A DNA stretch of 64,000 bases from Bacteroidetes bacterium HGW-Bacteroidetes-5 (GCA_002842515.1 PHDC01000001.1:248001-312000), one strand, 5' to 3'. Counted from the stretch's first letter, positions 1 through 9,882 are shown. A program made the numbers and translations. Notes: generated by a model not told the origin, from the sequence alone.

Positions 1-1
1 T

Positions 2-1210
2 GCTAAAGCACTAGGTAGAAAATACGGGAGAATCTCTTTAGGAGGGCTTCACGATGAGTCCGAAATTAGAGGTCACAGAAGAACATATATAGGTGCAATG
101 CCCGGAAGGATAATCAGTACGCTTAAGAAATCGGGAACATCAAACCCTCTAATTGTATTAGATGAGATTGATAAAGTGAGCAGCGATTTTCGCGGAGATC
201 CCGCCTCTGCACTTCTGGAGGTTCTGGACCCGGAACAAAACACAGCTTTTCACGATAACTATTTAGATATAGATTACAATCTGTCTAATGTCCTCTTTAT
301 CACAACTGCCAACAATATCAGCTCTATACACCCTGCGCTTAAAGACAGAATGGAGCTTATAAATGTTAGCGGATATCTGGCAGAGGAGAAGCGCTATATC
401 GCAAAGGATCACCTTATACCAAAGCAAATCGAGGCTCACGGATTGGTCCGCAGTCAACTTAAAATCAACAAACAGGGCATTGATACAGTAATAAACGAAT
501 ACACAAGAGAGTCCGGAGTTAGAGGGCTTGACAGACAAATAGCAAAAATAGCACGAGTGACTGCAAAGAGAGTTGCCCTTGGAGAGAGTCGCCCGGCAGT
601 TATTGGCAGCAAAGAGGTAAAGGAGATACTTGGGCTTCCTGTTTATCAACCGGATGTACAAAAGGGTAACGAAGCTTCCGGGGTTGTAACAGGACTGGCC
701 TGGACTCAGAATGGAGGTGAAATTCTCTTTATTGAGTGCAGTCTGAGTAAAGGTAAGGGAATCCTCACAACTACAGGAAACCTCGGAGATGTAATGAAGG
801 AGTCTGCAACAATTGCATATCAGTATCTTAAAGCGAACCCTCACTTAATGAATATGACAAATAAAGAGTTTTCCGAAAAAGATATTCATATTCACGTTCC
901 CGAGGGGGCAATTCCAAAGGACGGCCCCTCTGCCGGTATTACAATGGTGAGCGCAATGGCATCTGCTTATATGAAAAGCAGGGTGAAAAGTGGTATTGCT
1001 ATGACCGGTGAGATTACTCTAAGAGGGAAAGTACTCCCTGTAGGTGGTATAAAAGAGAAGATTCTTGCTGCCAAAAGGGCAGGTATTAAGATTGTCATTT
1101 TACCTGCAGATAATGAAAAGGATGTAAAGGATATTAAAGAGATCTATCTCAAAGGTCTTACATTTAAATATATGAGTTCGATTTCGGATGTAGTTGAATT
1201 TATCTTCTAA
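2..1210 (+). CDS. lon: Lon protease, C-terminal part (5' end outside window)
   Basis: ATP-dependent serine protease that unfolds and degrades misfolded and regulatory proteins in the cytoplasm. The reading frame is open from the first bases of the window, so only the last 402 residues are present. It begins inside the AAA+ module, with the conserved Lon stretch around GGLHDE and GHRRTYIGA followed by the Walker B region VLDEIDKV. The C-terminal third is the S16 protease domain, with the catalytic serine in PKDGPSAG and the partner lysine in [11 protein letters not shown]. The stop lies one base before the ung start, so the two are probably co-transcribed. An internal ATG at 98 is not the true start because homology continues upstream of it. 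Identification is secure. Confidence 0.97.
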   Translation, partial: AKALGRKYGRISLGGLHDESEIRGHRRTYIGAMPGRIISTLKKSGTSNPLIVLDEIDKVSSDFRGDPASALLEVLDPEQNTAFHDNYLDIDYNLSNVLFITTANNISSIHPALKDRMELINVSGYLAEEKRYIAKDHLIPKQIEAHGLVRSQLKINKQGIDTVINEYTRESGVRGLDRQIAKIARVTAKRVALGESRPAVIGSKEVKEILGLPVYQPDVQKGNEASGVVTGLAWTQNGGEILFIECSLSKGKGILTTTGNLGDVMKESATIAYQYLKANPHLMNMTNKEFSEKDIHIHVPEGAIPKDGPSAGITMVSAMASAYMKSRVKSGIAMTGEITLRGKVLPVGGIKEKILAAKRAGIKIVILPADNEKDVKDIKEIYLKGLTFKYMSSISDVVEFIF

Positions 1211-1211
1211 T

Positions 1212-1874
1212 ATGGACATTGCAATTGAGAGCTCCTGGAAGAGTGTACTCAAAGATGAGTTTGAGAAGGAGTATTTTATACGACTAACTAAAAGCATTAG
1301 AGATGAAAAGAGTTCCGGAGTTATCATATATCCAAAGGGCTCAAATATCTTCAATGCATTTAACTCAACCCCATTCGATAAAGTAAAGGCAGTAATTCTT
1401 GGACAGGATCCATATCACGGAAAGGGACAAGCTCACGGGTTATCTTTTTCTGTTACAGATGGCACTCCGCTCCCACCCTCTTTACAAAATATCTTCAAAG
1501 AGATAGAGTCAGACTTAGGAGTAACTCCACCCAAATCCGGAAATCTGCAGAGATGGGCAGATCAAGGTGTCTTTCTTCTAAATGCCGTATTGACGGTAAG
1601 AGCAGGTGAGGCAGCATCTCACAGCAAAATCGGGTGGATAGAGTTTACTGATGCAGTTATCCGGCACCTCTCTAATGAGAGAAACGGAATTGTATTTATG
1701 CTCTGGGGAAATTTTGCAAAATCAAAAAAAGATCTTATAGACTCCGGCAAACATTTTATTCTTGAGGCTGCACACCCCTCTCCATTGGCACGGGGTGCTT
1801 TTTTCGGATGCCGCCACTTCTCTGCAACCAATAATATTCTAATCTCACAAGGGAAAGAGCCGATTAACTGGTAA
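1212..1874 (+). CDS. ung: Uracil-DNA glycosylase, family 1
   Basis: Removes uracil from DNA to start base-excision repair. The 220-residue protein has the catalytic water-activating motif GQDPYH at residues 64-69, the LLNAVLTV segment near 122-129 and the DNA-intercalation loop HPSPL at 188-192. These are the family 1 signatures, and the length is normal for the family. I chose the ATG one base after the lon stop. A TTG 18 bases upstream is in frame but lies inside lon and adds residues not typical of Ung. Close spacing suggests read-through from lon. Confidence 0.96.
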   Translation: MDIAIESSWKSVLKDEFEKEYFIRLTKSIRDEKSSGVIIYPKGSNIFNAFNSTPFDKVKAVILGQDPYHGKGQAHGLSFSVTDGTPLPPSLQNIFKEIESDLGVTPPKSGNLQRWADQGVFLLNAVLTVRAGEAASHSKIGWIEFTDAVIRHLSNERNGIVFMLWGNFAKSKKDLIDSGKHFILEAAHPSPLARGAFFGCRHFSATNNILISQGKEPINW

Positions 1875-1887
1875 TAACCGAGATAAT

Positions 1888-2547
1888 CTACTCCCTCTCT
1901 CCAAATATAAGTGAACCAACTCTAATAATTGTGCTACCGTGCTCAAGAGCTATTTTATAGTCCGATGACATTCCCATAGACAATTCACTAAATTGGCTGT
2001 TTTCAACAAAATAATTAGATTTTAAATCATTAAAAAGTGAATGAAGAAACGAGAACTCCTCCTTTATAAGATTAGAGTCATCTGTAAATGAAGCCATCCC
2101 CATAAGGCCACAAATTTTTACATTTTCAAACTGCTCCTTCAAAGCTACAATGTCATACAGCTCACTTCTGGAAAGACCCTGTTTTGTTAACTCGCTTGAT
2201 ATATAAACCTGTAAGAGGAGATTGACTTTCACACCCTTTTTACCGGCCTCCTTATCTATCTCTTTTAAAAGGTTAAGGGAATCTACGGAGTGAATTAGAG
2301 TAACCTTTTCAATAATATATTTAATCTTGTTTGTTTGAAGATGTCCAATAAAGTGCCATCTTATATCATCCGGCAATTGTCCCATCTTCCGGCTTAACTC
2401 TTGAGGTCTGTTTTCGGCAAAATCTTTTACACCCAAATTGTATGCCTCAAGAATATCTTCGATTGGCTTAAATTTAGAAACTGCCACCAATTTTACATTT
2501 GGCGGCAGATCTTGTTGTAATCTTATGAGGCTCTCTTTAGAAATCAT
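1888..2547 (-). CDS. YggS/PLPBP-family pyridoxal-phosphate homeostasis protein
   Basis: Single-domain PLP-binding protein of the YggS/PROSC family. These proteins adopt an alanine-racemase-like TIM barrel and buffer intracellular pyridoxal phosphate rather than catalysing a reaction. Visible marks are the PLP-lysine segment VAVSKFKP near residues 21-28, FAENRPQEL near 43-51, WHFIGHLQTNK near 64-74, and the C-terminal phosphate-binding RVGSLIFGER. At 219 residues it has the expected length. It is the last gene of a minus-strand run DUF349-yidC-yggS, 17 bases after yidC, and converges on ung. Confidence 0.93.
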   Translation of the reverse strand: MISKESLIRLQQDLPPNVKLVAVSKFKPIEDILEAYNLGVKDFAENRPQELSRKMGQLPDDIRWHFIGHLQTNKIKYIIEKVTLIHSVDSLNLLKEIDKEAGKKGVKVNLLLQVYISSELTKQGLSRSELYDIVALKEQFENVKICGLMGMASFTDDSNLIKEEFSFLHSLFNDLKSNYFVENSQFSELSMGMSSDYKIALEHGSTIIRVGSLIFGERE

Positions 2548-2564
2548 CTTTTAGATTCAAACTA

Positions 2565-4427
2565 CTATCTTTTATTTTTTGTTTGCTGTTGTTGAGCTCT
2601 GTATGCATTATCCAACCTCTCCTGAAATTTAGATTTCTTTTTTGGAGTTGCTGCCTTCTCCTGCAATTTTGCGTATATCTTCGCTTCGTCAACAAAATAT
2701 TTTCGGATTAGCCAAGTCTGACCAATTGTAATCACATTTGACAACATATAGTAGTAACTCAATCCGCTTGAAAAATTATTACACAACACAAGAAGAAATA
2801 GCGGCATAAAGTAGAGTGACATATACTTCATCCCTGCCATCTGAGGCCCTGCACTCATCTGGTCTATATTCATTCTGGAGTAGAAGTACATCGATACAGC
2901 CATCAGAATTGCAAACAGAGAGACGTGATCTCCGTAAAGAGGAATTGTAAATGGTAGCGATAAAACCGAATCATATGCACTTAAATCTTCTGCCCATAGA
3001 AAACTCTCCTGTCGTAATTCAAATGATGCAGGGAAAAAGCGGAACATAGCAAAAAGGATAGGGAACTGCAAAAGCATTGGCAGGCAACCTCCAAACATAC
3101 TTACACCTGTTTTGCTGTAGAGTGCCATCACCTCCTGCTGCTTTTTCATAGAGTCTTCACTCTTCGGATATTTTGCATTAATCTTGTCTATCTCCGGTTT
3201 AAGAACCTTCATCTTTGCAGATGACATATAGGACTTCAGGGTTAAAGGCGATATAACAATTTTGATTAGTATCGTAAGCAAAAATATTATCAGACCAAAA
3301 TTTGTTATAAACCTGCTAAGAAAATCAAAGACAAGAATAACAATATATCTGTTTATCCATCCAATAATCCATCCTCCAAGAGGTACAATCTTCTCAAAAC
3401 CATAGTCATACGATTTTAGAGTCTTGAAATGGTTTGGCCCGTAGTAAAACTCAAGCGGGATATTTATCTCGGGAGAGTCAACATAAGGAACCTGCATTAT
3501 TGCGTTGCAACGCATTAGGTTATTGTCGGGGTCACCCTCAGGATAGACAACATATGAGAGAAGTCCGCTATTGAAATTATCCTTTGCAACCATAATTGCA
3601 GAGAAGAACTGTTGCTGGAAAGCAAACCAGTTCACCTTGGTTCTCACCTCTTCGGTAGCATTATCCTTTCTCAGGCCAAGATCCTCAACTGACTTTGAAT
3701 TTGGAAATTTATATACAATAGTGGAGTAGTTCTTTTCATTGTCATATCCCTTCTCCTGCCTTGGCATATCAATACTCCATTCAAGATCCAAAAATGAGAT
3801 GTTTCTGGGTATATGCTTGTTCATCCCAACCAATCTGATGTTAAAATCCATCATATAGCTCTCAGCCGGAAGAGTATACTTATATTCAACAAATGATTCC
3901 CGGTCTATGTAGAGTCGGTAGACAAGTGATGTATCGTCAGATGAGTAGAGATTAAATCCAAAATTTGATGTTGATAGTTGCTGGTTAGTAAAGAGATTAA
4001 GGGAAAGATTGCTTCTCTTCTCCTTAAAAAGCATAAGATCAAGACTGTCATATGTCTTAAACTCCTTAACCTGAACACTCTTGGGCTGGGCACCAATATT
4101 TGAGAACTCAACTTTAATGAACTTATTCTCAAGAACTTTTCTCTCATCTGCTGCAATACTAGCGATGCTTAAGAGAGTGTCCTTATACATTGTGTTGGTT
4201 CTATCCGCTGTTATTGCATCTGCAACTGGTATAGAATTGCTGTCGAGGGATAGCGGGGGGGTGGTTTTAGCCATCTCTTGGGCAACCCTGTTCGCCTCTA
4301 CTCTGGCGATTGAGTCAGTTTTTGCCCTCTCTCTCTCCTGCTCCTTGAAAATTTTTGAATTGTACCAGCTGAATCCAATTAATATGGCACCTATCAGTAC
4401 AAACCCAAGTATCGAATTTTTGTTCAT
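2565..4427 (-). CDS. yidC: Membrane protein insertase YidC
   Basis: Inserts inner-membrane proteins, alone or with SecYEG. The 620-residue protein has the Gram-negative layout: an N-terminal transmembrane anchor (about residues 7-21), a large periplasmic beta domain to about 350, then the conserved five-helix insertase core. The core shows the family stretch around GGCLPMLLQFPILFAMFRFFPASFELRQ. A lysine/glutamine-rich basic C-terminal tail fits ribosome contact. It sits 7 bases after the DUF349 gene and 17 bases before yggS, so it is translated from the middle of a three-gene operon. Confidence 0.97.
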   Translation of the reverse strand: MNKNSILGFVLIGAILIGFSWYNSKIFKEQERERAKTDSIARVEANRVAQEMAKTTPPLSLDSNSIPVADAITADRTNTMYKDTLLSIASIAADERKVLENKFIKVEFSNIGAQPKSVQVKEFKTYDSLDLMLFKEKRSNLSLNLFTNQQLSTSNFGFNLYSSDDTSLVYRLYIDRESFVEYKYTLPAESYMMDFNIRLVGMNKHIPRNISFLDLEWSIDMPRQEKGYDNEKNYSTIVYKFPNSKSVEDLGLRKDNATEEVRTKVNWFAFQQQFFSAIMVAKDNFNSGLLSYVVYPEGDPDNNLMRCNAIMQVPYVDSPEINIPLEFYYGPNHFKTLKSYDYGFEKIVPLGGWIIGWINRYIVILVFDFLSRFITNFGLIIFLLTILIKIVISPLTLKSYMSSAKMKVLKPEIDKINAKYPKSEDSMKKQQEVMALYSKTGVSMFGGCLPMLLQFPILFAMFRFFPASFELRQESFLWAEDLSAYDSVLSLPFTIPLYGDHVSLFAILMAVSMYFYSRMNIDQMSAGPQMAGMKYMSLYFMPLFLLVLCNNFSSGLSYYYMLSNVITIGQTWLIRKYFVDEAKIYAKLQEKAATPKKKSKFQERLDNAYRAQQQQTKNKR

Positions 4428-4434
4428 AATAAAC

Positions 4435-6270
4435 CTATTCGTATTGTTTGTCTATTAACTTAATCTTCTCCTCTATCTGCACCAGCTCCTCTCTTGCAAT
4501 TGAGATCTTCTTATCAATATCACTGAATATTGAATCTGCGTTTTTAGATTTAGCAAAAAATCCTTTGTTGTTTTCCAGAAGAGCGATATCCTGTTCCAGC
4601 TGCCTGAATTTCTGAAGTAATTTATCTCTCTCTACTTTAATACCTCTGTCACCTTTGGTAGAGCTCTGAAGCTCTTTTATGTGTTTTCTGAATCTTACCA
4701 GTTTGTTTTCGTTATCGCTGCTGCGAACATCGGCGAATTTAACATCAACTGCGTGCCTGTAGGCAGCCTGAATTCTCTCCTTATCTTTAAGAGGTACATA
4801 ACCAATCTCATTCCATCTTTGCTGGAAATCTTTGAGTGCTTCGAGATTCTCTGCAGATTTGGTCTCCGGTTTAAATGCATTTATCTCATCAATAAGATCC
4901 TGCTTCTTTTTAAGGTTATCGTCATAGCTCTCCTCCACAGTAGAGAAGTGTTTAGCCTTGTTTTCAAAGAATAGATCACAGGCAGCTCTGAACCTTTTCC
5001 AAACTAAATCGGATTGTTTTCTGGCAACCGGCCCTATCTCCTTCCACCTCTTTTGCATAGCAATGAGCTGATCTGTGGTTTTTTTCCAGTCCTCACTGCC
5101 TTTTAAGGCTTCTGCCTGCTCACACAACGCCAGTTTTTTATCCAGATTATCCTGCATTACCTTCTTAAAGTTCGAATAGTAATCTCTCTTGGCGTTATAA
5201 AACTTATCACAAGCAGCTCTGAATCTATCGTAAATCCTCTGATTATCTTTTTTGGAGGCAAATCCAATTCCTTTCCACTCAATCTGGAGGTTTTCCATTG
5301 ATTTTGAAAGTACATTCCAATCTCTATCGTCCCCCTCTGTAGCTGCAATAGCCTCTGCACGTTCACATATGGATGTTTTAAGATCCAAATTTGATTTCTG
5401 ATCCTCCTTAAGACCTTCAAAATGATCTTGCTGTCTTTTGTTTATATTGGATGTTGCCAGTTTAAATCTGTTCCAGATCTCCTCTCTTAACTCCTTTGGT
5501 ACAGGGCCAAGTTCTCTCCACTCTTCGTGATACTTCTGAAGTTTCCTAAAAGCCTGAACAACGTTTGGCTCATCCATAAGCTGCTCTGCTTTTTCACATA
5601 AATCAGTTTTTATCTCCAGATTTTTCTTAAGATCAAGATCTCTGAGCTCATTGTTTATCTTAACGAAATCGTAGAACTTTTCAATAAGAAACTGGTAAGT
5701 ATCCCAAAGGTCCTTGCTGTTTGCCTGAGGTACCGGACCTACCATTTTCCATCTGTTCTGAAGTTCCCGGAAGGATGGGAAAGTGTGCTGCAGATCTTCC
5801 TGCTTGTCCAATAATCCCTTGAGTTCGTCAATAATCTCGTTTTTCTGTCTCAGATTATCCTCTTTGTTTCTCTCTAAAACCTGTAAAAACGAGGTTCTCT
5901 CAACTTTATATCTGTTGTACAACTCTTTAAAACCTCTCTCCAGCTCTGCAAACGGATTGCTTGACACAATATTCTCCTCTGAACTCTCCTCATCCTCTTT
6001 CTCGTCGTGAACTGGGAGTGTCATTCCGGCTGCAATCTTCTCTTTTTTCAAAGTTTTGTAAAAAGCGGCCTTTATTGAGTCAGCAAATTTGTACATCTCG
6101 TGCTGATCCCTTCTCTCAAGAAGATCTTGAAAGTTCTGGATAATCTCTTTAAGGCTTAACTCTGAAAAATCCGTATTGATTGTTTCCGGATCTGTATTTG
6201 TCGTATTTTCAAGGGGTTTTATCTCCTCGAATTGCTCTTGTGGAGCAGAGTTGTTGATTTCTTGGGTCAT
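4435..6270 (-). CDS. DUF349 repeat protein
   Basis: Highly charged, predicted helical cytoplasmic protein of 611 residues. It contains at least five DUF349 units of about 70-75 residues, each marked by a W-x2-(I/L/V)-G core such as RWKMVGPV, EWRELGPV, EWKGIGFA, RWKEIGPV and RWNEIGYV, followed by an (I/L)xxRFxxACDxFF-like helix. The acidic N-terminus (about 1-110) is not repeated. The C-terminus is coiled-coil-like. The family's role is unknown. I start at the ATG at 6270: an upstream TTG at 6303 is in frame but overlaps the TATATTTG promoter box that would serve this gene. It leads the operon with yidC and yggS. Confidence 0.88.
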   Translation of the reverse strand: MTQEINNSAPQEQFEEIKPLENTTNTDPETINTDFSELSLKEIIQNFQDLLERRDQHEMYKFADSIKAAFYKTLKKEKIAAGMTLPVHDEKEDEESSEENIVSSNPFAELERGFKELYNRYKVERTSFLQVLERNKEDNLRQKNEIIDELKGLLDKQEDLQHTFPSFRELQNRWKMVGPVPQANSKDLWDTYQFLIEKFYDFVKINNELRDLDLKKNLEIKTDLCEKAEQLMDEPNVVQAFRKLQKYHEEWRELGPVPKELREEIWNRFKLATSNINKRQQDHFEGLKEDQKSNLDLKTSICERAEAIAATEGDDRDWNVLSKSMENLQIEWKGIGFASKKDNQRIYDRFRAACDKFYNAKRDYYSNFKKVMQDNLDKKLALCEQAEALKGSEDWKKTTDQLIAMQKRWKEIGPVARKQSDLVWKRFRAACDLFFENKAKHFSTVEESYDDNLKKKQDLIDEINAFKPETKSAENLEALKDFQQRWNEIGYVPLKDKERIQAAYRHAVDVKFADVRSSDNENKLVRFRKHIKELQSSTKGDRGIKVERDKLLQKFRQLEQDIALLENNKGFFAKSKNADSIFSDIDKKISIAREELVQIEEKIKLIDKQYE

Positions 6271-6300
6271 ATTTACAGGCAAAAAATGGTTAATAACTCG

Positions 6301-6308
6301 CAAATATA
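6301..6308 (-). promoter_or_regulatory. Bacteroidota -7 box for DUF349-yidC-yggS
   Basis: TATATTTG on the minus strand matches the TAnnTTTG -7 consensus of the Bacteroidota housekeeping sigma factor. It is 31 bases upstream of the ATG at 6270. No clear -33 TTG partner was seen, so this rests on one element. Confidence 0.5.
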
Positions 6309-6317
6309 CAAAAAAAG

Positions 6318-6347
6318 TTTGCTAACGTTGTGATTTATGTAAATTTG
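6318..6347 (+). promoter_or_regulatory. Bacteroidota promoter for trmD
   Basis: TTTG (6318-6321), 18 bases, then TAAATTTG (6340-6347) match the TTTG/TAnnTTTG housekeeping consensus. The -7 box ends 4 bases before the trmD ATG, so the message would be nearly leaderless if this box is used. Confidence 0.6.
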
Positions 6348-6351
6348 CACT

Positions 6352-7038
6352 ATGATACGTATAGATATCCTTACAGTTGTCCCTGAACTGCTTGAAAGCC
6401 CGCTTAATTACTCTATTGTTAAAAGAGCACGAGATAAATCTCTTGTTGAGATAATTGTTCACGATATTCGTGAATATGGAAAAGGGAGATATCATCAGGT
6501 TGATGACTACCCTTTCGGGGGAGATGCAGGAATGGTGCTTATGATTGAACCTATCTTTAAGATTATTTCCAAATTAGAGAGAGAGAGAGAGTATGACGAG
6601 GTTATATACTTGAGTCCCGACGGAGATCTGCTGGATCAAGCCACAAGTAATATGCTCTCTTGTAAAAGTAATCTTATACTTCTTTGTGGTCATTACAAAG
6701 GTATAGATCATCGTATTCGAGAACACCTCATTACAAAAGAGATATCCATAGGTAACTATGTTCTCAGCGGCGGAGAGCTGCCTGCAGCAATTCTTTGTGA
6801 CTCAATTATAAGACTAATTCCCGGGGCTATTTCCGATGAGACATCTGCCTTAAGCGACTCTTTTCAGGATGATCTTCTTGCCCCACCAATATATACCCGG
6901 CCAGCCGAATTCAATGGCTGGAGAGTTCCTGATGTTCTACTGAGCGGTAATCCAAAATTAATAAAGGAGTGGCAGGAGCGTGAATCTACAGAGAGGACAA
7001 AGAGACTCAGACCCAAGCTTTTCAATGATGGCGACTAG
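6352..7038 (+). CDS. trmD: tRNA (guanine37-N1)-methyltransferase
   Basis: SPOUT-class enzyme that uses S-adenosylmethionine to methylate G37 of tRNAs with G at position 36, preventing +1 frameshifting. Motifs include the N-terminal [11 protein letters not shown], the PFGGDAGMV loop near residues 59-67, [10 protein letters not shown] near 109-118, and the SAM-binding trefoil knot segment [15 protein letters not shown] near 129-143. At 228 residues the length is normal. It is monocistronic here, without the rimM/rplS neighbours seen in proteobacteria, and its end overlaps the convergent ferredoxin gene by 4 bases. Confidence 0.97.
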   Translation: MIRIDILTVVPELLESPLNYSIVKRARDKSLVEIIVHDIREYGKGRYHQVDDYPFGGDAGMVLMIEPIFKIISKLEREREYDEVIYLSPDGDLLDQATSNMLSCKSNLILLCGHYKGIDHRIREHLITKEISIGNYVLSGGELPAAILCDSIIRLIPGAISDETSALSDSFQDDLLAPPIYTRPAEFNGWRVPDVLLSGNPKLIKEWQERESTERTKRLRPKLFNDGD

Positions 7039-8570
7039 AAGCCGAAATCATCTACTTTTACCTTTTCCTGTTTATCTTCAGTAGGTTTGAGAGCTACGCC
7101 GTGTACAGCTTTGGCATATACAACCATTGCCTTTTCCGGCACCGCAGGACAGATATACTCACAGCCTCCACACCCGATGCAGATATCTACATTCAGGCTG
7201 GGGATATAGAGCGAGCCCTCACCATAAGGAACCATAGTTATTGCTTTGGTCGGACAATGTTCGTCACACGCACCGCAATCTGTACCATCTGTATGAACAA
7301 TACATTTCTCCAGGAAGAATTGTGCCTCTCCAATCTGTGATAGCTGTTTATCCTCGATACTCATCGGTTTTAATGCATCGTTAGGGCAAACAGTAGTACA
7401 CATATTACACTCATAACCACAGAAATGGTGTTTAAAACTTAGTACCGGTAAAAGCACACCATCTAATCCATACTCCATTGAAGCAGGTTGAATAATATTG
7501 TTTGGACAAGCAGAGACACAGGCATAACAGGCAGTACAATTTCTTTTGAGATGATCTATACTTACAGCACCCGGCGGTGCTATTCCGGTAATTTTAGGTT
7601 TTGACGAGAGTAGTGGTTTAAAGTTTATCGCCTTTGCGGCCAAAGCTGTACCTACAAGCCCCATAGCAATAAGAGCTCTCCTTCTCTCATTTGAGGCAGG
7701 TTCAATCTTTTCAATTTTTTTATTCTCTTTAACTCTCAGTGAAATTTTGTAACTTATGGCTGCTCTTTTACAGACCTGCATACAGTTTTGACACGATACA
7801 CATCTGCTTTCATCTACACTCTGGTTTTCAAGGTCAATACACTGACTTTTACAGTTTATAACACATAACCCGCATTTGTTGCACTTAGATTCATCAATTT
7901 TTGGTTTATATATTGAAATCTTAGAGAGCATCCCCAGAAGAGTACCAACAGGACAAATTGTATTGCAGTATAGTCTCCCTCTTAAAGAACTGAAAATTAT
8001 AACTGCTGAGATAAAGAGGAGTGCAAATATGAATGAGCCGACTGCAAAATGTGCGTAGCTTCTAAAGAAAATTGCTTCAGGGAAGATGTTGGAAAGCGCG
8101 TTGTGGAGGAGCTGTTCTACTCTGCTAATAATTTCGTTTGACACTCTACCCCAGTTTGAGTAAGGGTCAAGCCAGGCAATAGGAGCAGTGACACCACCAA
8201 TGAAGAAAATCGCAATTATACTAAGAACTGAGTATCTGATCCAATTTTTTGGTTTATCGTACTTAAATCTCCTTTTTTTCTTTGATTTAAAAAGATTTGC
8301 AACCCTTGTGGTGCTGTCCTGAAAAGTGCCTAATGGGCAAAGAGTTGAACAATAGACCCTCCCAAAAAGAAGAGTCAGAAGAATTAATAGCACAAAAACT
8401 ACGGCACCTCCGGAAAAAATCCCCAATAATGACGGGACAAACTGAATTTTCAGAAATTGTGAAAAGAGGGCACTCTCTCTGTTTACAAAAAATATAAAGG
8501 CTGCAGTGATACCAATTATAAAAACGAGTGAAACGGCAACTCTCACCCATTTTAAAATTTTATAGTTCAT
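7035..8570 (-). CDS. Membrane polyferredoxin, NapH-like domain fused to NapG-like domain
   Basis: A 511-residue iron-sulfur membrane protein. Residues 1-215 carry four to five transmembrane helices and the CxxxCP pairs C74/C78 and C202/C206 typical of NapH/YccM/CcoG-type proteins. Two 4Fe-4S motifs follow (C230-C240 and C257-C267). At 296-298 an Arg triplet precedes a hydrophobic stretch, resembling the Tat signal at the start of NapG. The C-terminal part then reads like NapG, with PPGAVS near 332-337 and four cysteine clusters (C345-C355, C384-C395, C432-C439, C464-C474). It probably carries electrons between the quinone pool and another redox partner. No nitrate reductase gene is nearby. 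The DUF362 gene is 4 bases upstream in the same operon. Family placement is firm; the physiological reaction is unknown. Confidence 0.82.
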   Translation of the reverse strand: MNYKILKWVRVAVSLVFIIGITAAFIFFVNRESALFSQFLKIQFVPSLLGIFSGGAVVFVLLILLTLLFGRVYCSTLCPLGTFQDSTTRVANLFKSKKKRRFKYDKPKNWIRYSVLSIIAIFFIGGVTAPIAWLDPYSNWGRVSNEIISRVEQLLHNALSNIFPEAIFFRSYAHFAVGSFIFALLFISAVIIFSSLRGRLYCNTICPVGTLLGMLSKISIYKPKIDESKCNKCGLCVINCKSQCIDLENQSVDESRCVSCQNCMQVCKRAAISYKISLRVKENKKIEKIEPASNERRRALIAMGLVGTALAAKAINFKPLLSSKPKITGIAPPGAVSIDHLKRNCTACYACVSACPNNIIQPASMEYGLDGVLLPVLSFKHHFCGYECNMCTTVCPNDALKPMSIEDKQLSQIGEAQFFLEKCIVHTDGTDCGACDEHCPTKAITMVPYGEGSLYIPSLNVDICIGCGGCEYICPAVPEKAMVVYAKAVHGVALKPTEDKQEKVKVDDFGF

Positions 8571-8574
8571 ATTT

Positions 8575-9507
8575 TTATCCTATTTTGATTCTCTCTACTT
8601 TAAGATTGTCAATATCAGTTGTTCCAAGCTTCATCTTCTCTGCTATTCCAATATGACTCACCTCTTCCAGCTTCATCTCCCGGAATTGGTTGAAAAAGCG
8701 AACGGCAGCAGTGTCAACTGCAACAATATCTGCAGATATAAATAGGGCTTTCGGGTTTTGAACATCTTCAATACTTTTCCCTTTAGGCCCGTTTTGGGTC
8801 ATAATTCTGTATGCATCTACAATATTTAAAACCGGCATCTTTGGATAAGTTGCGCAATCTGCAATGCACTGCTGAAGATCGTTTGAGTGCCAGAATCTTC
8901 TGTCCCATACTATGCCCATATAATTTTTCATAGCTATGGTCATTCTTGCCCCTCCGTGGTTTTTAAGTACCGGAACATTTATCCACACATCACAATCAAT
9001 TATTGACTCGTGTATTTTAACCTCTTTGAGTCTTACTCCCTTAGGGAGAGGAACTGATTTATAATATTTTTCATCGTGAGCAAAGGCAAGCTTGGCACCG
9101 GCTGCTTTTGCAGCTGCCTCAATACCACTGTTTTTGTAACACGATTGCCATTCATCGCAAGTGTGATCAAAAACTGTAACCTCTGCCGCTCCTGCAGCTA
9201 GACAATCTTTGACAATTTCGGCAATAAGCTCCGGGTTTGTATTTGCAGCAAATTCCGGCCGTTTATCCCAACCTATATTGGGTTTAACCACTACTTTCTG
9301 CCCCTTTTTAACAAATTTAGATATGCCGCCCATTGCCGCAATGCCCTTTTTGTACATTTCGCCAGGTTCACCGCCCATAACTGCAACCAAATCATTGGAT
9401 GCAGAGACACTCATTTTTTCTCCGGCTAAAAGATTATTGCTTTTTAACTGAACAGCTCCTGCTATACCTCCCAGAATTGCAGTTTTTATAAAATTCCTAC
9501 GTTCCAT
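8575..9507 (-). CDS. DUF362 protein with Tat-like signal
   Basis: A 310-residue DUF362 protein. The N-terminus MERRNFIKTAILGGIAGAV has the twin-arginine pattern followed by a hydrophobic segment, so export by Tat is likely. Family features include VVKPNIGWDKRPEFAANTNPE near residues 71-91, VFDHTCDEW near 110-118, and VPVLKNHGGARMTIAMKNYMG near 179-199. DUF362 proteins are commonly found with ferredoxin-type partners; their chemistry is not established. The gene precedes the polyferredoxin by 4 bases, so the two probably form one redox unit. Confidence 0.85.
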   Translation of the reverse strand: MERRNFIKTAILGGIAGAVQLKSNNLLAGEKMSVSASNDLVAVMGGEPGEMYKKGIAAMGGISKFVKKGQKVVVKPNIGWDKRPEFAANTNPELIAEIVKDCLAAGAAEVTVFDHTCDEWQSCYKNSGIEAAAKAAGAKLAFAHDEKYYKSVPLPKGVRLKEVKIHESIIDCDVWINVPVLKNHGGARMTIAMKNYMGIVWDRRFWHSNDLQQCIADCATYPKMPVLNIVDAYRIMTQNGPKGKSIEDVQNPKALFISADIVAVDTAAVRFFNQFREMKLEEVSHIGIAEKMKLGTTDIDNLKVERIKIG

Positions 9508-9524
9508 ATAGTATTAGATTTTTA

Positions 9525-9532
9525 CAAATATA
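9525..9532 (-). promoter_or_regulatory. Bacteroidota -7 box for the DUF362-polyferredoxin operon
   Basis: TATATTTG on the minus strand, 18 bases before the DUF362 ATG, matches TAnnTTTG. A -33 element is not obvious. Confidence 0.5.
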
Positions 9533-9573
9533 CAATATCATCACAATATTTAAACTAAACCTCTACCAATTTT

Positions 9574-9581
9574 TAAATTTG
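9574..9581 (+). promoter_or_regulatory. Bacteroidota -7 box for DUF4492-cydAB
   Basis: TAAATTTG matches TAnnTTTG and lies 25 bases before the DUF4492 ATG, leaving a short leader. It is divergent from the DUF362 promoter, about 40 bases away. No clear -33 TTG was seen. Confidence 0.5.
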
Positions 9582-9606
9582 TGTTATCTTAGTAGAAATT
9601 TTTTCT

Positions 9607-9816
9607 ATGAAGGAGCCACTTGTAAAACGCATCTGGTTGTTCTATTATGAAGGTTTCAAGAGTATGACTCTTGGTAAGACATTGTGGGCTATTATCCTCA
9701 TAAAACTCTTTATTATGTTTTTTGTGCTTAAACTCTTTTTTTTTAAAAGTGAGCTAAGCGTATACCCTACGAAAGAGGAGAAGTCAAAACACGTGATTGA
9801 GAAATTAACCGAATAA
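9607..9816 (+). CDS. DUF4492 small membrane protein upstream of cydAB
   Basis: A 69-residue protein matching the DUF4492 family: RIWLFYYEGFKSMTLGKTLW near residues 8-27, then one transmembrane helix (about 28-46), then a charged tail. In Bacteroidota this family is typically encoded just before cydA. It is a candidate accessory subunit of cytochrome bd, comparable in position and topology to CydX/CydS-type small subunits, but that role is inferred from context only. The gap to cydA is 66 bases with no terminator seen, so co-transcription is likely. Confidence 0.85.
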   Translation: MKEPLVKRIWLFYYEGFKSMTLGKTLWAIILIKLFIMFFVLKLFFFKSELSVYPTKEEKSKHVIEKLTE

Positions 9817-9882
9817 CGGAATTAATCAGATAACCATATTATAATTAAACTAGAAAACCTAAACTAACTAAATTATAAAACT

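Noticed and set aside
263-844. 193-codon open frame on the minus strand
   Set aside because: It lies entirely opposite lon, whose protein sequence is strongly conserved; the antisense product resembles nothing known and has no promoter or ribosome site.
1194-1211. Earlier TTG start for ung
   Set aside because: It lies inside lon and adds six residues without family support; ATG 1212 fits better. Similar non-ATG extensions were rejected for cydB, recF, the DUF349 gene, mmdB and TIGR02757.
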